From: Catonia carolina
Taxonomy: Eukaryota; Arthropoda; Insecta; Hemiptera; Achilidae
Direction: 5' to 3'
Assembly: GCA_035578175.1 (NCBI GenBank)
Contig: JAQMRL010000003.1
Location: 87,088,469 to 87,152,468 of the forward strand
DNA length: 64,000 bases
Below the pieces are notes generated by a model. That model ran no database searches. It was not told the DNA's origin and worked only from the letters and a program-made list of their open reading frames with translations. The stretch's first letter is position 1. Each line of letters opens with the position of its first letter. Position numbers and translations under genes: made by a program. Below are positions 46,536 through 59,909 of this stretch, piece by piece.

Positions 46536-48462
46536 CACACAGTGAGATTTCTTTCTGGCTGGTAACCCTGATGCTCCAACTCACACAGCTGCTGTCACGC
46601 ACTCTGAATCAAACTACAAGTTGGTTAAAATAACCAAATATCCAGATAGTCTGGATAAATAGGATTTTACTTTGTAACCTAACCTCAAGGATTTTTAGGA
46701 TAAGGCAACAAAAAGTGACTGGAGGAATTAAAAATAAAAATCCACACAATTATATTTACTCTATTTATATACAGAATTGTATAAAGATATCTAAAAAATA
46801 TTTCAACAGTACAGTAATAAAAGACAATAAGGTATATAACTTCATAAAATACAATTTTTATGTACAAATACATGTTAAATTTATATTCTATACTTTACAT
46901 GGCAGTTAAGTTAAATTTTAAAGAAATCATTTAAAATACTTACTGGTTTAATTAATCTATAAAAATTCCTTGTGATGTTAATAATTAACATTGTTAACAA
47001 TGTTTAAAGTAATTAACAATGTTAATAATTAATTTTCAGTTATTGAAAATTTGAATATGATTATTATTCAAAAATTCAGAAGTTAATTTATCACTACATC
47101 TGAGGCATATCTCAGTTTTACTGTTTTTTTTCTCAAGAGATTTGTTCAAACCCTACGAGTAACTGTTTTGTTTTATATCTTGGAAAATATAAAGACAAAT
47201 GAATTAGTGGCTACACCAATGTTGGAGCTCATAGAGATGAATTGGTTACAATGATGGAAACACTAAATAGGTGTGCTTGTTCTGATGTTCAATTTGGTCC
47301 AATTCACACAACTATGTCTTTCACGTAAGCTTTTCTGCTTTTGACAATAGTGTTACAACCAAATACGATACAGGCAGGCATTTTTAGCTGAACCTAAATA
47401 GCTGATACTGAATACTAAATCACCTGCAATTTGTATCACAGAAAAATAAATGAATGAACAATCTGGAGATTGTGAGCTTGAGTTCTGTTACAGTGAGATG
47501 AGGACCGATATTACAGCAACATACACTTAGGCACACAGATGTATTCTTTCCAAAATGGAGTAAAACTCATGCAGGGGCTCCTCCAATAAAAGGCACAAGA
47601 GAAATGAAGACATAAAGCACCATACTGGTTCTCAGAATACCACAATAAAATGGAATATGAACCAGACAGTACAATATAGTCTAGCGTAAAGAATGGCAGT
47701 GAACAGGTAGCTCCAAAAAGCAGCCCTTTTCCATTCAAATAATAGAAGAAGAGATAATCCTTAGAAAATTTGAATACAGGAGATTATAGAGCCTCTAGGG
47801 TAGTGAGGAATATCAGGGAAAGTAATTGGAAAGCCGAAAGATAACAGGCTGTAAGAGAACGAGTAGAACCCCACAAAAAAGTGATCTTCAAAAATATTTA
47901 ACCAACACAATTTGAGATAGTCATAACTTAATTGCGCAGTTTTTTTCTTTTTTGATATACACCTCTTAACAGTCATACTCGTGAATTCTCCTAAGTAATC
48001 CTGCTATGAAAATCCATTTCAAAGTAAAAAATAAATTCATGTAACAATTCCTTTAAATACAGTTTTAGTTATGTACTTATACATACATTGATCAATAAAA
48101 ACAATATTTTATTGATTCTTATTTGGTGTTCATAAAACTTTGGTAAATCAAAGAAGTGACTTATTCAAAAATTTGTTAGTGATTAAACTATCCTACAAAA
48201 GATGTTAGTAGTTTTTTAAATTATTGAGCATAAGAACAACTATAAATTTCCTAACTATGCAACTTTATTCATTTAATTAACAATATAATAATACATTAAC
48301 CTAAATCACCAATAACAATTAAATACTGTATAATTTATTATTTACAAAAATACTAGATTGAAAATTTTACGTTTCCAAGGGACATTTATAATTAAGAACA
48401 AACCAAATGTCAAAAAGGTTATGAATACGAGGTTATACAAATACAAAAAGGTTATACAAATA
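46536..48462. other. Intergenic DNA, nothing firmly recognised
   Basis: A perfect 18-base palindrome aacattgttaacaatgtt at 46987-47004. Short ORFs (47511-47976) show no gene-like features. Confidence 0.35.
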
Positions 48463-49212
48463 CGAGGCGTATCCAGAAAATATGTACAGTTTCATTCTAC
48501 CGTCACCGCAATGTTACTGCCGGCATTCTGCGCATGCACTCCAATCTACCCTAGTTCATTAGCTCTGTGGTCATGCCATGGATGATTGATTAGTCTAGTG
48601 TTATATGTTTTCTGTTGCCATATACACGTTTAAACAATAGACGAACTCACCGACTGTGAGAGTCATTCTGTTATCCAGTTTTTGAATACGAGAAATGTTA
48701 AGGCAGCCAAAATTCATTAGCAGGTTACAGAGATTTACAGTGAAAGTGCAATGAGTAATGGAATGGTTCAAGAGTAAGTTAGGCAATTCAATGAAGACCT
48801 ACTTAGGAGAGTGGATGAGAAAATTAAAGATAACAGACGATTCATAATGACAATGCTTTCAGATAAACTTCCACAAGTTTGCCAGATTGTAGCTGACCAA
48901 TTGGGTTATCACAAGCTGTGTTCAAAAAACACTCAAGATGCACACAAAACAAAGTAACTTGATGGTGCTCTGACATTTCTTACTCAGTACAATACAGAAA
49001 ATGAATAATTTTAACCACCTGTTCTTATACATGAAACGCATGCTTGTTCATAAGCGCTTGAATGTTTATTTGACGAAGGTTTAGAAAACCTGCTTCCAGT
49101 GTCTGAACAATGGTGGAAACTTTGTAGAAAAGTAGTTATGATAAAAACTTTCATGTAGAAATAAAATTTTAGTATTTTTTCCAAACAGTACTTACTTTCT
49201 GGACACGCCTCA
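48463..49212 (+). mobile_element. mariner element, internally deleted
   Basis: TA-flanked ends: cgaggcgtatccagaaaata on the left, and the inverse of tgaggcgtgtccagaaagta on the right. The interior reads, with stops, as the N-terminal part of a mariner transposase: an NVKAAKIH...YSESAMSN helix-turn-helix region, DKLPQVCQIVADQLGYHKLC, DGALTFLTQYNTENE, then a short C-terminal piece. The catalytic core is largely deleted. Length 750 bp versus about 1.3 kb for complete elements. Confidence 0.82.
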
Positions 49213-49747
49213 TAGTTTCCATTCTGTTTTTGGTGAAAAAATTAAAATTTTAAAATTAATAATGATTAATTAAAAGACATTTAAAACATTTTAGATAGTA
49301 AAAACAAAAGATGTTTTTTAAACCACTGTATTATTTATTTTTAAAGGAATACTGTGTGGTACAAGAAACTAACTACTGGCGAGACTGAGGTGAAAATATC
49401 GAATATCAGAATAATAATAATCCTAGTACTATACTTTTTTGTCAAGAGTTAAAATATATTTACTTCTTAAACTATCAATTACAATTTTTTTAAAGTACCT
49501 GTAGGTTACTTGTGTGTTAATAAACATAACTTGGAATGGAAATTGAAATATGCAAACTAAAACAGTTATTGTTGTTCAAGATTTCCCTTCTTCCTCGCAA
49601 CTTAGGAAAAATTTATTTTATTTGGAAAAACTATTGGTATCTTATAGTAAATTCTAAACCAAATTTTGACAACCACATTCTGATGTACCTGCAGGAAAAC
49701 TTTCAGGTTAATTAAACAATTTAGGGGAAGTAGACACATTTAAAATA
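49213..49747. other. Intergenic DNA, nothing recognised
   Basis: No supported feature. Confidence 0.35.
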
Positions 49748-50553
49748 CAGTAGACCCTTGATATAATGAAACCAAGAACCCCAGAAAAAACTTTGTTAAA
49801 TCAAGGTAACAAGAATTCCACACCTAATTATTTTATGAATGTTTTTTCACGTTTTGCAATGAATAGTTAGTTATTTTGTGATTTTTATTAGAGTTAGTTA
49901 GAGATGAAAGTAGTTATTTTTCTTGGCTATAATTAAAAACCTGTAGAACTCAATTGCAGCTTAATACTGTATTTTTATTTCTACCGTATAATTTCTTCAT
50001 AACACTAACATATAAAATAAATACTAACTAAAACTTTAATTAAATCGATTATAAAAATATTAATTTTTAACGTTAATTTAATTCCTGCTTCAAAAAGTGA
50101 GTAATTTTGTTTTTTTTTTTGTTTAAATCAGGGATTAAATTCAATAAAGGTTTCACGTTTATTTAAATACTTAAAAATACAGCCAGGTACTTTACAAAGG
50201 TACAATTAATGTACGAAAATCACAATTTTTTTTTGTTTATATCTGACTCTTCTGGAATTTACTGCTAATGCAGACAGTGAAAGATGAAATGATTTTTTTG
50301 TAACGTATGAAAATAACGGAAATCACAAGAAACTACCTTAAAGCCCACAGAGAAAATTCCAAAATACACTAACAATTTAAATTTTAGTATTTTTATAAAA
50401 CAATACTCGTAAAAATTATTGTATACTACGTGCAGTATGTCATAATTTTGTTACATCAATGTAGAAATTCGTTAAATATAAGTAAATTTATTGGTAGTTT
50501 TATTAAAAAGTCACAGTGCCTTAAAAAAATTTCATTAAATCGAGGTTCTACTG
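49748..50553. mobile_element. Non-autonomous Tigger-like element
   Basis: Ends cagtagacccttgatataat and the inverse of cagtagaacctcgatttaat, with TA on each side. No transposase. A SINE tail is nested inside. Confidence 0.8.
50232..50320 (-). mobile_element. SINE T1 tail fragment D9
   Basis: Antisense T1 tail (gaatttactgctaatgcagac) plus body (tgtaacgtatgaaaata). Head absent. Confidence 0.65.
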
Positions 50554-52159
50554 TATTACAAAACATGGATAAACAAAATTCAATATATCATTGTACAAAA
50601 ACACCACCTGAAGCCTACTTGGTTGTAGGTGTGTCAGTGAATATTTTCTTGGAATCTATAAAATAATAGTTATTTAAAATACCAAAACCAAAAATAATTT
50701 GTTCAAACAATAAATTAACAAATTGTTACATCATAATTAAAAATTCAAATAAACTTACAATGAGATCTAAAAACCTGTTTCACAATAAAATGTAAAAAAC
50801 AATTTCTTAAAATATATATAATGAATTTTAATACATTCAATACTTACAGGCTATAAATACTAAAGTAAATACAGATTGACTAATATGATAAATTTCATCT
50901 ATTCATTCAAAATACTGGATATAATATTATATTATTTTTCAGGGCTGATGAGCTTTGAACGTACGCATTTCCCCCTACCCACTTCATAGCTAGCAGATGA
51001 CTTGCCAGCAACGTTGCCAACACTTGCTCTCGTAGCTCTGTTAAATATTTCGTCAGCCTTTTGTTTGGTCTTTTAATAACAATTATAACCTATGAACATA
51101 CAATCAGCTGATTTAAGTTGATTGTATGTTAACGCACTCTATAATCGATGAGTACAGTACGAGATGCAAATCACGAGTGAACTACTGCAGCTCTTATATT
51201 TATGCACGTGTAATGTTTGTCAGCCTGAACATTCGTACAATCTGACAACGTTGGCAAACCTTCTGATTGGTCTAAACGCATGGAACAGGAGGGCTCATTA
51301 ACAGTGAAAAGCATTGTAATTTATATTATTCACTGAATTTTGAAATTAAAGTTGAACTTGTCCTATTTGAATATTTTAAATTTAAAACTGTGGATAATCT
51401 GATTTTTTCACGATCACTTGATATTCTTGTTAATTCAATTTTGAAGAAAATTGGTAACTTAAGTCTTCTTTTTTTATAAATCAGCGAGAGATTTAATGAG
51501 CATTAAAATCAGTCCAAAATATGGCATAAGTGTGCATCCTTAATAGATTTTAGGAAAAAATACCCATACATTCCAACCAAGCCTACGGATGGATGTAATT
51601 CATTTTCTGTTTTCCCCTTACAAGAAATAAGGCTTGTAGGACAAAAAAATGTGAATAAAATTCTTCCATTCCCTTACTATACTGTTTAAAAAAATATATT
51701 AAGAAATACAATTACTCAGGTAATTATGTGTTCAATTTGTAGCCCAGAATGTACTTAATTCAATGCAATTTATTTGAAAAGTCTAGGGCAACTCACTGTT
51801 GAATAGCGTGACAAATCGTAAATGCCTGCAAACATTAAAAATAGTGCAAGGCCTTAAATCAAAATGTCTGCCATTTCTAAATGGTAAACAACAAAAAATT
51901 TTCTGAGTTATTTTTGAGCTCACAAAACATGACAGAAACCACCCACCAAATATAAATATTTTTGGAGATGGTCAAGCAACCAATTAATTGTTTTCTGGAC
52001 CACTTGGTAAGGATTGACCCAATACTGAAAATAATTTGTGAAAAAAAACACGCTAAAAGCAAGCAAGAATTATGATGCACTTTTTAAAGAACTTTCAAAT
52101 ATACTGTATAATATACATAAAATAAACAAAATTTCTACTTAACTGTATAACATATAATT
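50554..52159. other. Intergenic DNA downstream of the - strand gene
   Basis: Contains a GC-richer block (50940-51300) that may be an unclassified repeat, with a 12-bp-stem hairpin (aacatacaatca at 51095 with tgattgtatgtt at 51119). Confidence 0.35.
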
Positions 52160-52165
52160 TTTATT
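52160..52165 (-). terminator. Polyadenylation signal of the - strand gene
   Basis: AATAAA on the - strand, about 47 bases after the stop codon of the terminal exon. Confidence 0.45.
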
Positions 52166-52211
52166 TGTACTAAGAAAAAAAATTGTAAAAAAAGATATTG
52201 ACTAGATAATG

Positions 52212-52709
52212 CTATAAAGAAGTTTCAAATACTGCTTCTTTTGAACTTTCTGTACTAAGTCCACTAGTAGAAGATGATCTATCACGTTTTGTGATTAGAT
52301 CATTATCCAAAGCACCTGCATCTCGTTTTCGAGAGCCAATACTATCACTGTCAGATGATGTTCCGACGCAGTTTCCATCCATACACTGTAACAGTGATTC
52401 ATTCAACGAAGAAGGTAAATGATCATCAGAGAAAGAAGACGGATCAAAATCACCTGTACGACTTGAAAAACTGAGATCGACTGGACTAGTAGTTAAAATA
52501 CTCCGACTTAAAAGATAATCTCTAAACGGACTTGTTAATGAATCTTCTTCGTAACTAACTTCAGGTTTCTTATTATTGTTATTATTTGGTTGTTCATTAC
52601 TAGGCCATGATGACTCTTTGACTCCCCAAGTCATATTAGCTAAATGACAAAGGTTCGATCCAGATAATGCAACTACTGGCTTCCGACTTCTTGGTGTCAT
52701 CATAGTTTC
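52212..52709 (-). CDS. S/T-P-rich protein, C-terminal exon
   Basis: 165 codons plus TAG. The acceptor is tgctttcag at 52710, phase 0, joining the phase-0 donor at 59910 so that ...MTKAMQ runs into ETMMTPRSRKPVV. The exon begins with a conserved-looking block (TPRSRKPVVALSGSNLC), followed by an N/S-rich disordered stretch, a short ordered candidate (SLTSPFRDYLLSRSI), S/D-rich segments, and a basic pair (GSRKRD, TKRDR) that could be a nuclear localisation signal. No enzyme fold or transposon signature. Probably a host regulatory phosphoprotein. I do not recognise the family. Confidence 0.7.
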   Translation of the reverse strand, partial: ETMMTPRSRKPVVALSGSNLCHLANMTWGVKESSWPSNEQPNNNNNKKPEVSYEEDSLTSPFRDYLLSRSILTTSPVDLSFSSRTGDFDPSSFSDDHLPSSLNESLLQCMDGNCVGTSSDSDSIGSRKRDAGALDNDLITKRDRSSSTSGLSTESSKEAVFETSL

Positions 52710-53587
52710 CTGAAAGCACATGATCAAATAATCTTAACTACTTTTAAACAAATAGTTATTAAATACCACAAATACTTTATAACTAAATTGTTCTCCTGAT
52801 TTAAAAAAAAAAAAATCTTCTTTTCCCATTTGGTGCAGTATCAAAAAGTTGAAATTCCCTTCAAAACGTTACACATCATATACAATGTACAACTTAAAAG
52901 TGACACAATATTAATTTATTTGCATGTACATGTAAACTGGACAAAAAAAACTACATTATGTAAATCACATTCAGAATAAAATGGAAAATGATAAAAATCG
53001 TTGGTCACGCCGATTCAAATTTCTTCTCAAGATTCAAAAACAATTGTTACAAATTTATTAAAACTTTGATTTACATCCACACATGAGACAAAATAATCAA
53101 TCAGAAAGGCAAACAAACTAAATCTGAAATGTTTATACTGTATATCTTTTTTTACCAAAATTAATTCTGATTAAATACATGTTAGAAACAGGAACTTATC
53201 CACTAAGTTCACAGTATCTGAGATAGCAAACGCAATTGAGTATATACAAATTTAAACTCAAAGATATTCTTTTCAAGCAGAAATAAATGAACACTGTTTC
53301 CATAAGTTAGCTAACAAGTATTCATTCCCTAAAGTAGTTATTAAAAAATTTAATTAAGGTAGTTCATTAAGGTGTAAAGTACAGTCCATTTCCCTCTTAC
53401 AAATATACACAAAATAATGTGAAGTACTTGCGTTTTATACAATACATGTTTACCGAAAGACTTGACTGTACTGGTGGTAACCAAATGGACACATACATAA
53501 TTTATTGTAACTTAAAGGATTTCTGTTAAATTCCTATACGATTCAGAAAAATAAGAAATCCTGTCAATTGGTTTCTATTTTTTTTTT

Positions 53588-53751
53588 TTTGGTCTCAAGT
53601 CCGACTGTTCTGCAATTACTGCTAATGCAGGCAGTGAAGGATGAAATGATTTTTTTGTAACGTATGAAAATATGCCATGCCTGAATGGGATTCGAACCCA
53701 AGACCGCATGATGAGAGGTGAGCACGTTACAAACTGCGCCAATGCGGCCAG
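53588..53751 (-). mobile_element. tRNA-derived SINE D10 (head H1, tail T1)
   Basis: Complete antisense copy: T1 tail, body, B box complement gggattcgaaccc, H1 head ending ccaatgcggcc. Confidence 0.9.
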
Positions 53752-54916
53752 TACTAGTAACGGTAATTGGTTTCTAGTAGATTATAATTGGTAATATTAA
53801 TATCGTTGTTAAGACAAAAACTCACGCTCAATATACATTAATGGAAAAATTTGCCTAGCCTAACAGCTTGAGTCGGCTCATTGTGAACGAGTCCCTCATC
53901 CATTCTGTATAACCAGTTCATTATGATGCAGACTACTTTATTCCTGAATTTTACATGCACCATGAAACTGTTGTCTATCTGTGCAGCATTTTTTCTCCTT
54001 TTCCTAAATCCAAGCCTACTCGGTAGTTTGTCAGTCTTATCGTTTCTTTTTCCAATATCATCATCATCATTATTTAATTTCATACAGGCAATAAACAAAT
54101 TCTGATGCCATAATCATCAGTGTAAACAAAATCATTTAGTTGTCGGGAGTGTTTAATATTGTTTTTGGTTTAGTCTCATTTTTGGACGTTATAGTATAAA
54201 ATGATGTAATACTATCAAAAATATAACACCACAGTTAGTAATTTCACAATAACATAAAGTAATATTATATGCTACTATAAGTGATAGCAACACTTCGTAA
54301 GTTGCTGTCACTTTAGAACAATTTTTTGTGTTGGTTAACAGACTTTCCCCCAATATTAAAGCAACTGACTCAAGCTGCCGGACAAGGTCTACAGAAAGCA
54401 CACCACATCAAACATAGATTTACTGTAATAAAAATAAACTAAAAAAAAATTGTTCAAAATAAAATACAACATATAAAACAACAAAAGTTTTACTTCCTAA
54501 TTACGCAAAACTAACAAAAAAATTTTACAGTGTGAATACTACATTCATATAAAATAATGTACAACATAACGCAAAATAATTATCTGCATTGCAAAAACAA
54601 AAACTACAAAAGCAACACTAAATATATAATCACAAAAATACAGGTATTCAAAAATTTTACAAACTAATAAAACAACTAAATTTTGTCAATGTAGTTTTGA
54701 CACTGTAGGAGACATTCAGAAAAAATGCAGCAGATGCTTGATAGCTTTCAGGAAAAATTATTTTTCGACACTTGCTAGACAAGGAAAAAGCACTGGATTT
54801 GTTGAATTGTTTCACAGAGAGACTACTTGAAAGGAGATGCCAGGCATTAGTGGTTTGGATAAGCAAAAAAATTTATTAGACCTACTCAGGAAATTTTCTG
54901 ATAGCACCTCATATAC

Positions 54917-56205
54917 AGGTGTCCCATATAAAACACAACCTTCAATCAGCCTTTTATAAAATTTGAATTGATAACCGTACTCCCTTACTTTTTATGGAAT
55001 GGACTCGTCCAACATCTGAACTTTGCGCCAATCCAGTAGATTAATACTGATAGCCATAACAAAGTAATATTAATGCTCAATGCATGGTTAGGGAAAAGAT
55101 GGTGTTTCCACAAGATGAACATGTTTTTATTATTGAGTTGTACTTCAGTACGCAATCAGTGGTGTACAATTTGTTTTGCCGTGAGTACCAACATAAACCG
55201 GCTCCTAACAAGACATCAGTTTTGAAGTTAGGTGCTGAATTAAGAGAGAGACAGGTTCTGTTAAAACAAGGAACATGAAAGATCTAAGACAGTGTTGAAT
55301 ACAGACAGAGTCGCTGATTTAAAGATCAATTAGCTCTCTCACCAAAAAAATTTGACGCTTGTCAGCTGAAGTTAATTGTCAAAATCAACCATTTATTGGG
55401 CAACCAAAGAATTAAAATTACGGCCTAATTAAATTCAAACAGTTAATTAACTTCTTGGTTTCGACAAAGAAAAACGGCTATAATATTGTCATGGTTTCGT
55501 TGATTTGTGCGTCAGAGTATACATGTAATGGACTCGTTGTTTTACACAGACGAAATGTGGTTTCATTTAGATGGATATGTAAACAGCCAAAACAGTAGGA
55601 TTTGGAGTGCTGTGAATCTCCACGCATACCATTAGAAACAAATGCACCTGCAGAAGATGGACAGCGTATAGTATGAAATATCAAGAAAAAAATGATTGGT
55701 CCTATATTTTTCATTATAATGGAGAACAATATCAGAATATTTTATTGCAATTCATAGCACTTTTGGAAGAGGAAGATTGTTATTGCTGGTTACAACATGA
55801 CAGTGCATCATAGCACTACACACGTTTAACTTCAGATTTTATTAACAAATTCTTTGGTGAACACGTTACTGGTTGAGATGATTTATGGCCACCAAAATCT
55901 TTCACTTTTTTTTTTCTTTGGGGGTTACCTTGATCTGAAAGTCAATATTGAACAAGCTGTATTGAATATCCACCCACAAATGCTGAAAACAGTTGCAAGA
56001 AATTGAGTAAAAAGAGTGGAAGCATTTATTCATGAAGATGGCAGCCAATTCCAGCATTTAATCTAGAATTTAAGATAGTAGAAAATTTAGTAATAAAAAA
56101 AAATCAATTAATAACTTTTATACATGCCTTTTTATTTATGTATAGGCCTATATAACTAACATGAAGCTAGGATAGATGGGCTGCATTTTATAAGGGAGAC
56201 TCTTC
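54917..56205 (+). mobile_element. Degenerate mariner/IS630-type element
   Basis: Ends ggtgtcccatataaaacaca and the inverse of gagtctcccttataaaatgc are alike. The interior reads, with stops and frameshifts, as a transposase: an N-terminal FPQDEHVFIIELYF helix-turn-helix region (55095), LALSPKKF, the first catalytic-region block TDEMWFHLDGYVN (near 55545), ISRKKMIGPIFF, and the second block QHDSASSHYTRL (near 55795). The third acidic block is degraded. About 1.29 kb, close to full length but dead. Confidence 0.72.
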
Positions 56206-57469
56206 AGTTAAATATTATTAATAACAACTCTACACAACAATACAAAATCATTCTCTTAAATTTTATGATACATAATACAACTTACACGAAATAAAAATTA
56301 TAATACATAGATACTAACTTACAAAGATAAAAACACACAAGTTTACAAGCAATAACAACTAAATATAATAAACAAAAATGACTACACTTCACAAAAACTG
56401 CAGTTAATTCAACTTCGGTTGTTATACTTTAACTAGCTTATACATTCTTAATACTATTCCACAACATTTTACCAATTTTTAAGAACTTTTCCTGCAAAAT
56501 ACTTACAACAAATACAATGCTACAACTTTCTACGTAACTAAAAACTAAAATGATGAAATAATTCATTAAAAGAGATGTCACACATTAACTAAAATTATCT
56601 AAAATATTTTTAAAGCTTACAAACATATTTTTAGAACTTTTCTGGTGTTTTCTTAGTTTGGAATATTATTCTATATTGAAACTCTAAAAAATACACACTT
56701 TCAAACTATATTTACAGCAAATTATATCGGTTCAACAATTATTTAGTTAGTATTGTGATTTAAATTTTAACAGTTCAGAAATTTCAAGGAAAATTCATTC
56801 TTATCATGAAATCTAAAGGTATTAATATTTTTTTAAAGTGAACATACTAACACATTTATTAAATTGAAAATGTTGTTTTAATTTTTGGTTATAGTACATG
56901 TTTTGATATTTATAATAATCTGAAATTTTCAAAATGAAAAATTTTGCATTTATGTATGATACAGATTCCAAAGGATTTAGGTTTTAAAACTGTTTGTATG
57001 AGTTGGAAAACAAAGAAAAATTTATATTGGTTGAATCAAATTTACTCATACCTGATAACAACCACATAAAAATTGAAAAGTGATGTAACGCTTTTCAGAT
57101 AAGATTTGTATTGAAAAAAACTGATCTAACAAATTAATACGGTAAACTCTTTTTAAAGTTCATTTTGTAAAGTGATTAAATTTAAAGAAAATAATTGATT
57201 CATACGCAAACAAATTGAAATTGATGATAAATAATTTAATACTTAATGAAATTGATTGAAAATTTACTGACAAAATAGAATTTTACAAAATGTTAGTGAT
57301 CTTGAATTTTATTTATTGATGACACTCTATTCTACAATATTCTAAATATTGGTTAAATTATATTTATAACATAAAATGATAAATTGAATTTATATTTTAA
57401 TTCTATTGAGCTCAAAATATTTAAATAATTAATTAATAGTTACGATTCTTTATATTTTCTTGAAGTCTC

Positions 57470-57545
57470 TGCTGCACCATGTGCCTCGTTCCATTGACCG
57501 GGATCGAATGGGGGCCTAGACCATTGTTACATATCTATTAGATTC
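57470..57545 (-). other. GC-richer, coding-like island in AT-rich intron
   Basis: About 75 bp with far higher GC than the surrounding kilobases. One - strand frame reads PPFDPGQWNEAHGAAETSRK, then a stop. It could be an alternative terminal exon, a LINE C-terminus scrap or a worn repeat. An ag at the upstream side (ggtctag) could serve as an acceptor but lacks a good pyrimidine tract. Confidence 0.25.
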
Positions 57546-58637
57546 TCTTAGAATTTTATCTGCTTGTCTTAAAAATCATTAAGTTGTTTAATTCAGTTTT
57601 ATAATTCAATTGTATCTTGATGTTCTGTTAATTTCCTTTTTAGTATTTGTTAATCTATTCAAATTATTTATACAAAATTATACGTTCTTTTGTTTTACGA
57701 CTCCACTTCCAATAAATTTGAATCTTTGGCTTCTGGAACAATTATTTATGTTTCTGATATTTCCTTCTTAAAGTTTAGTTTAATATATTTAATTTTTGAT
57801 TTAAAATATTTGGAAAATTTAATATTAATTGGAAATTATTTATTCTGATGATTATTTAATTATTTATTTAAAATTCTTCAACAATTGATTTCTAAACTTG
57901 ACCTTCGATCAACGATATTGTGAATCATAGACTGCTATTCTATAATTTCTTGGACGCTTTAGTTAAAAATTCTGATTTAGGCCTGTTCCAGATTGAATTA
58001 AATTTTGCTGAACATTCTGAAGTGGCTTGGGCAGCAGATGTTCTTGTTTTGAAAACTGAGAAACATTGTAGCCCAAAAAATATTTAAAAAAAAAACAGTA
58101 GAAAATTTTTATAAAATAAAAAATAATACCATGCGAGTAATAGAAAACTGATTCTTTATAAGCGGCGTACTATAAAAAGATATGAAGTACAAAGCAAAAC
58201 TACCTGGTACAAGTTACCGGTTTACCCAAGAGTCACTCACAAATTAAAATAATTTAACAAGGCAATGAACGATAAGGCAGAAAAATTCTTTAATTTAATA
58301 TTACTTATTGCAATAAAGTAGAAATTATATACAAAAATCAGTTTTCAACTTGTTAAGTTAAAAAAATAGACAAAACAAACTCTAAATATAGTGTTTTTGA
58401 TGTAATTACTGTTATTTTTTAGTACACGCTTACTGCATGGTGTGTGAGAGAACAGTGCAGCTGACTGAGTACAACACTAGGTAGAAGACCACATTATGAA
58501 CAAAGAACTGCTACAGCAGTACCAGTATTGTTCAGATCTAAAGTAATGGTCTACTACAACTAATTCATCATTAGTTTCCATTGAATCAATTACAAGTAGA
58601 ATAATACACTTCCTGCAGTCAATTAGTACTTTTATAT

Positions 58638-58917
58638 AGTTGTTGTTTAGGTCAACAGCCGAAAGGCTGGTTTGAACCTCTAGAGAGTTTATAAGTAAAA
58701 CGAGGAGTGAGGTGGTTTACCATTGTCTTCCTCACTGAGTGGAAAAGTTCGCTTATCAGCATGCCGGGCCCTCTGAAAAGCACATATTTTCCACTCTGTA
58801 AATGACAACTTCACTTCATTCACCACAGGGTCTGGCTGTACAATGAAATTCATTACTTTCAGAGAACATAACTCTGATTAGTGTCTTTTACACCTCTACC
58901 TCTTCTGTTCTTAAATG

Positions 58918-58969
<52 letters not shown>

Positions 58970-59082
58970 CGAGTTTGATCTACAGCTCCAGCCGCTTCTC
59001 CTTAAATGCTTCTTCTTAAATGATTCAGTCATTTAATTGACTGACCATGTGATGAGAAACAGAACTATTTATTTTAGCCCTA
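58638..59082 (-). mobile_element. Element B copy B9 with internal AT expansion
   Basis: Antisense B copy. At about 58917 the sequence departs into (AT)n and about 40 unrelated bases, then returns to cttaaatgattcagtc. The head is missing. Confidence 0.78.
58917..58967. repeat. (AT)n microsatellite inside B9
   Basis: About 50 bp of AT dinucleotides. Confidence 0.95.
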
Positions 59083-59250
59083 TTATTTATTTATTAAATA
59101 AATACTACTATTTATTTTAAATAGTACTAACTATAAAAAGTATCAAGTACTGTTGTTCATTATTTAAACCAAGTTATACTAGGAAATGAAAAATCCTGTT
59201 TTGACCCAAGTACATCCCCTTTACTTTAGATATGAAAGGTTCTACAATAA

Positions 59251-59585
59251 TAATAATAATTTTGTTTTTATTCCCAATATGCGTACGTTGCAATCTGTTC
59301 AATTCAGAACAATAAGCAACCCCATGACCCAATGAGATGAGGATGATGTGTATGACGTGTAAATGAGGTGTAGTCTTGTACAGACCCAGGTCGACCATTC
59401 CTGAGAGAGTATAGTTAATTGAACCCCAACCATCAAAGTACACCGGCAACCACTATCTCGTATTCAAATCCATATAAAAGTAACTACCTTTACTAGGATT
59501 TGAACCAGGAACCTCCGTCTCTGAAAATCAGCTGTTAAACAGCTGATTTTGGCGACGACTTTACCTCTAGACCAACCCAGTGGGT
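59251..59585 (-). mobile_element. SINE family C copy C8, full length
   Basis: Antisense. A and B box complements intact, ends cccagtgggt. AAT-repeat DNA on both sides may be the target duplication. Confidence 0.9.
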
Positions 59586-59909
59586 TAATAATAATATAGA
59601 ATAACCAATTTATAAAAAGTTCCTTGAAAACACAATTATTATTACTATTAAAAAAGAAAAACTGAAATACCATCACCAGTGATGAAAACACACATAATAA
59701 TACAAGTACATGCACAAAAACTCAAAAGGAATGTAATTTATGTAAATTCACTAAATACCAATAAATTATTGTCCAAATAAATTTTTAAGAAAGATAAGAA
59801 AATGTGTGTAATAGTCTATTCATCAAACTGTATCGCAAATAAAAGTGCATAGAGATTTGAAAAACCATGCACGATTTATAAACTCAAAAAATAAATAAAT
59901 AAAATTTAC

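Larger units (their letters stand above)
52710..59909 (-). other. Predicted 7.2-kb intron of the S/T-P-rich gene
   Basis: GTAAAT donor and CAG acceptor on the - strand. The intron carries SINE D10, a degenerate mariner-like element, element B9 and SINE C8. It is otherwise AT-rich and featureless, including 56206-58637 apart from a GC-richer island at 57470-57545. Confidence 0.55.

Noticed and set aside
47511..47976. Two - strand ORFs of 71-75 codons
   Set aside because: No recognisable motif or splice context. Composition fits chance.
55478..55729. 83-codon ORF on the - strand
   Set aside because: Antisense shadow of the degenerate mariner-like transposase on the + strand.
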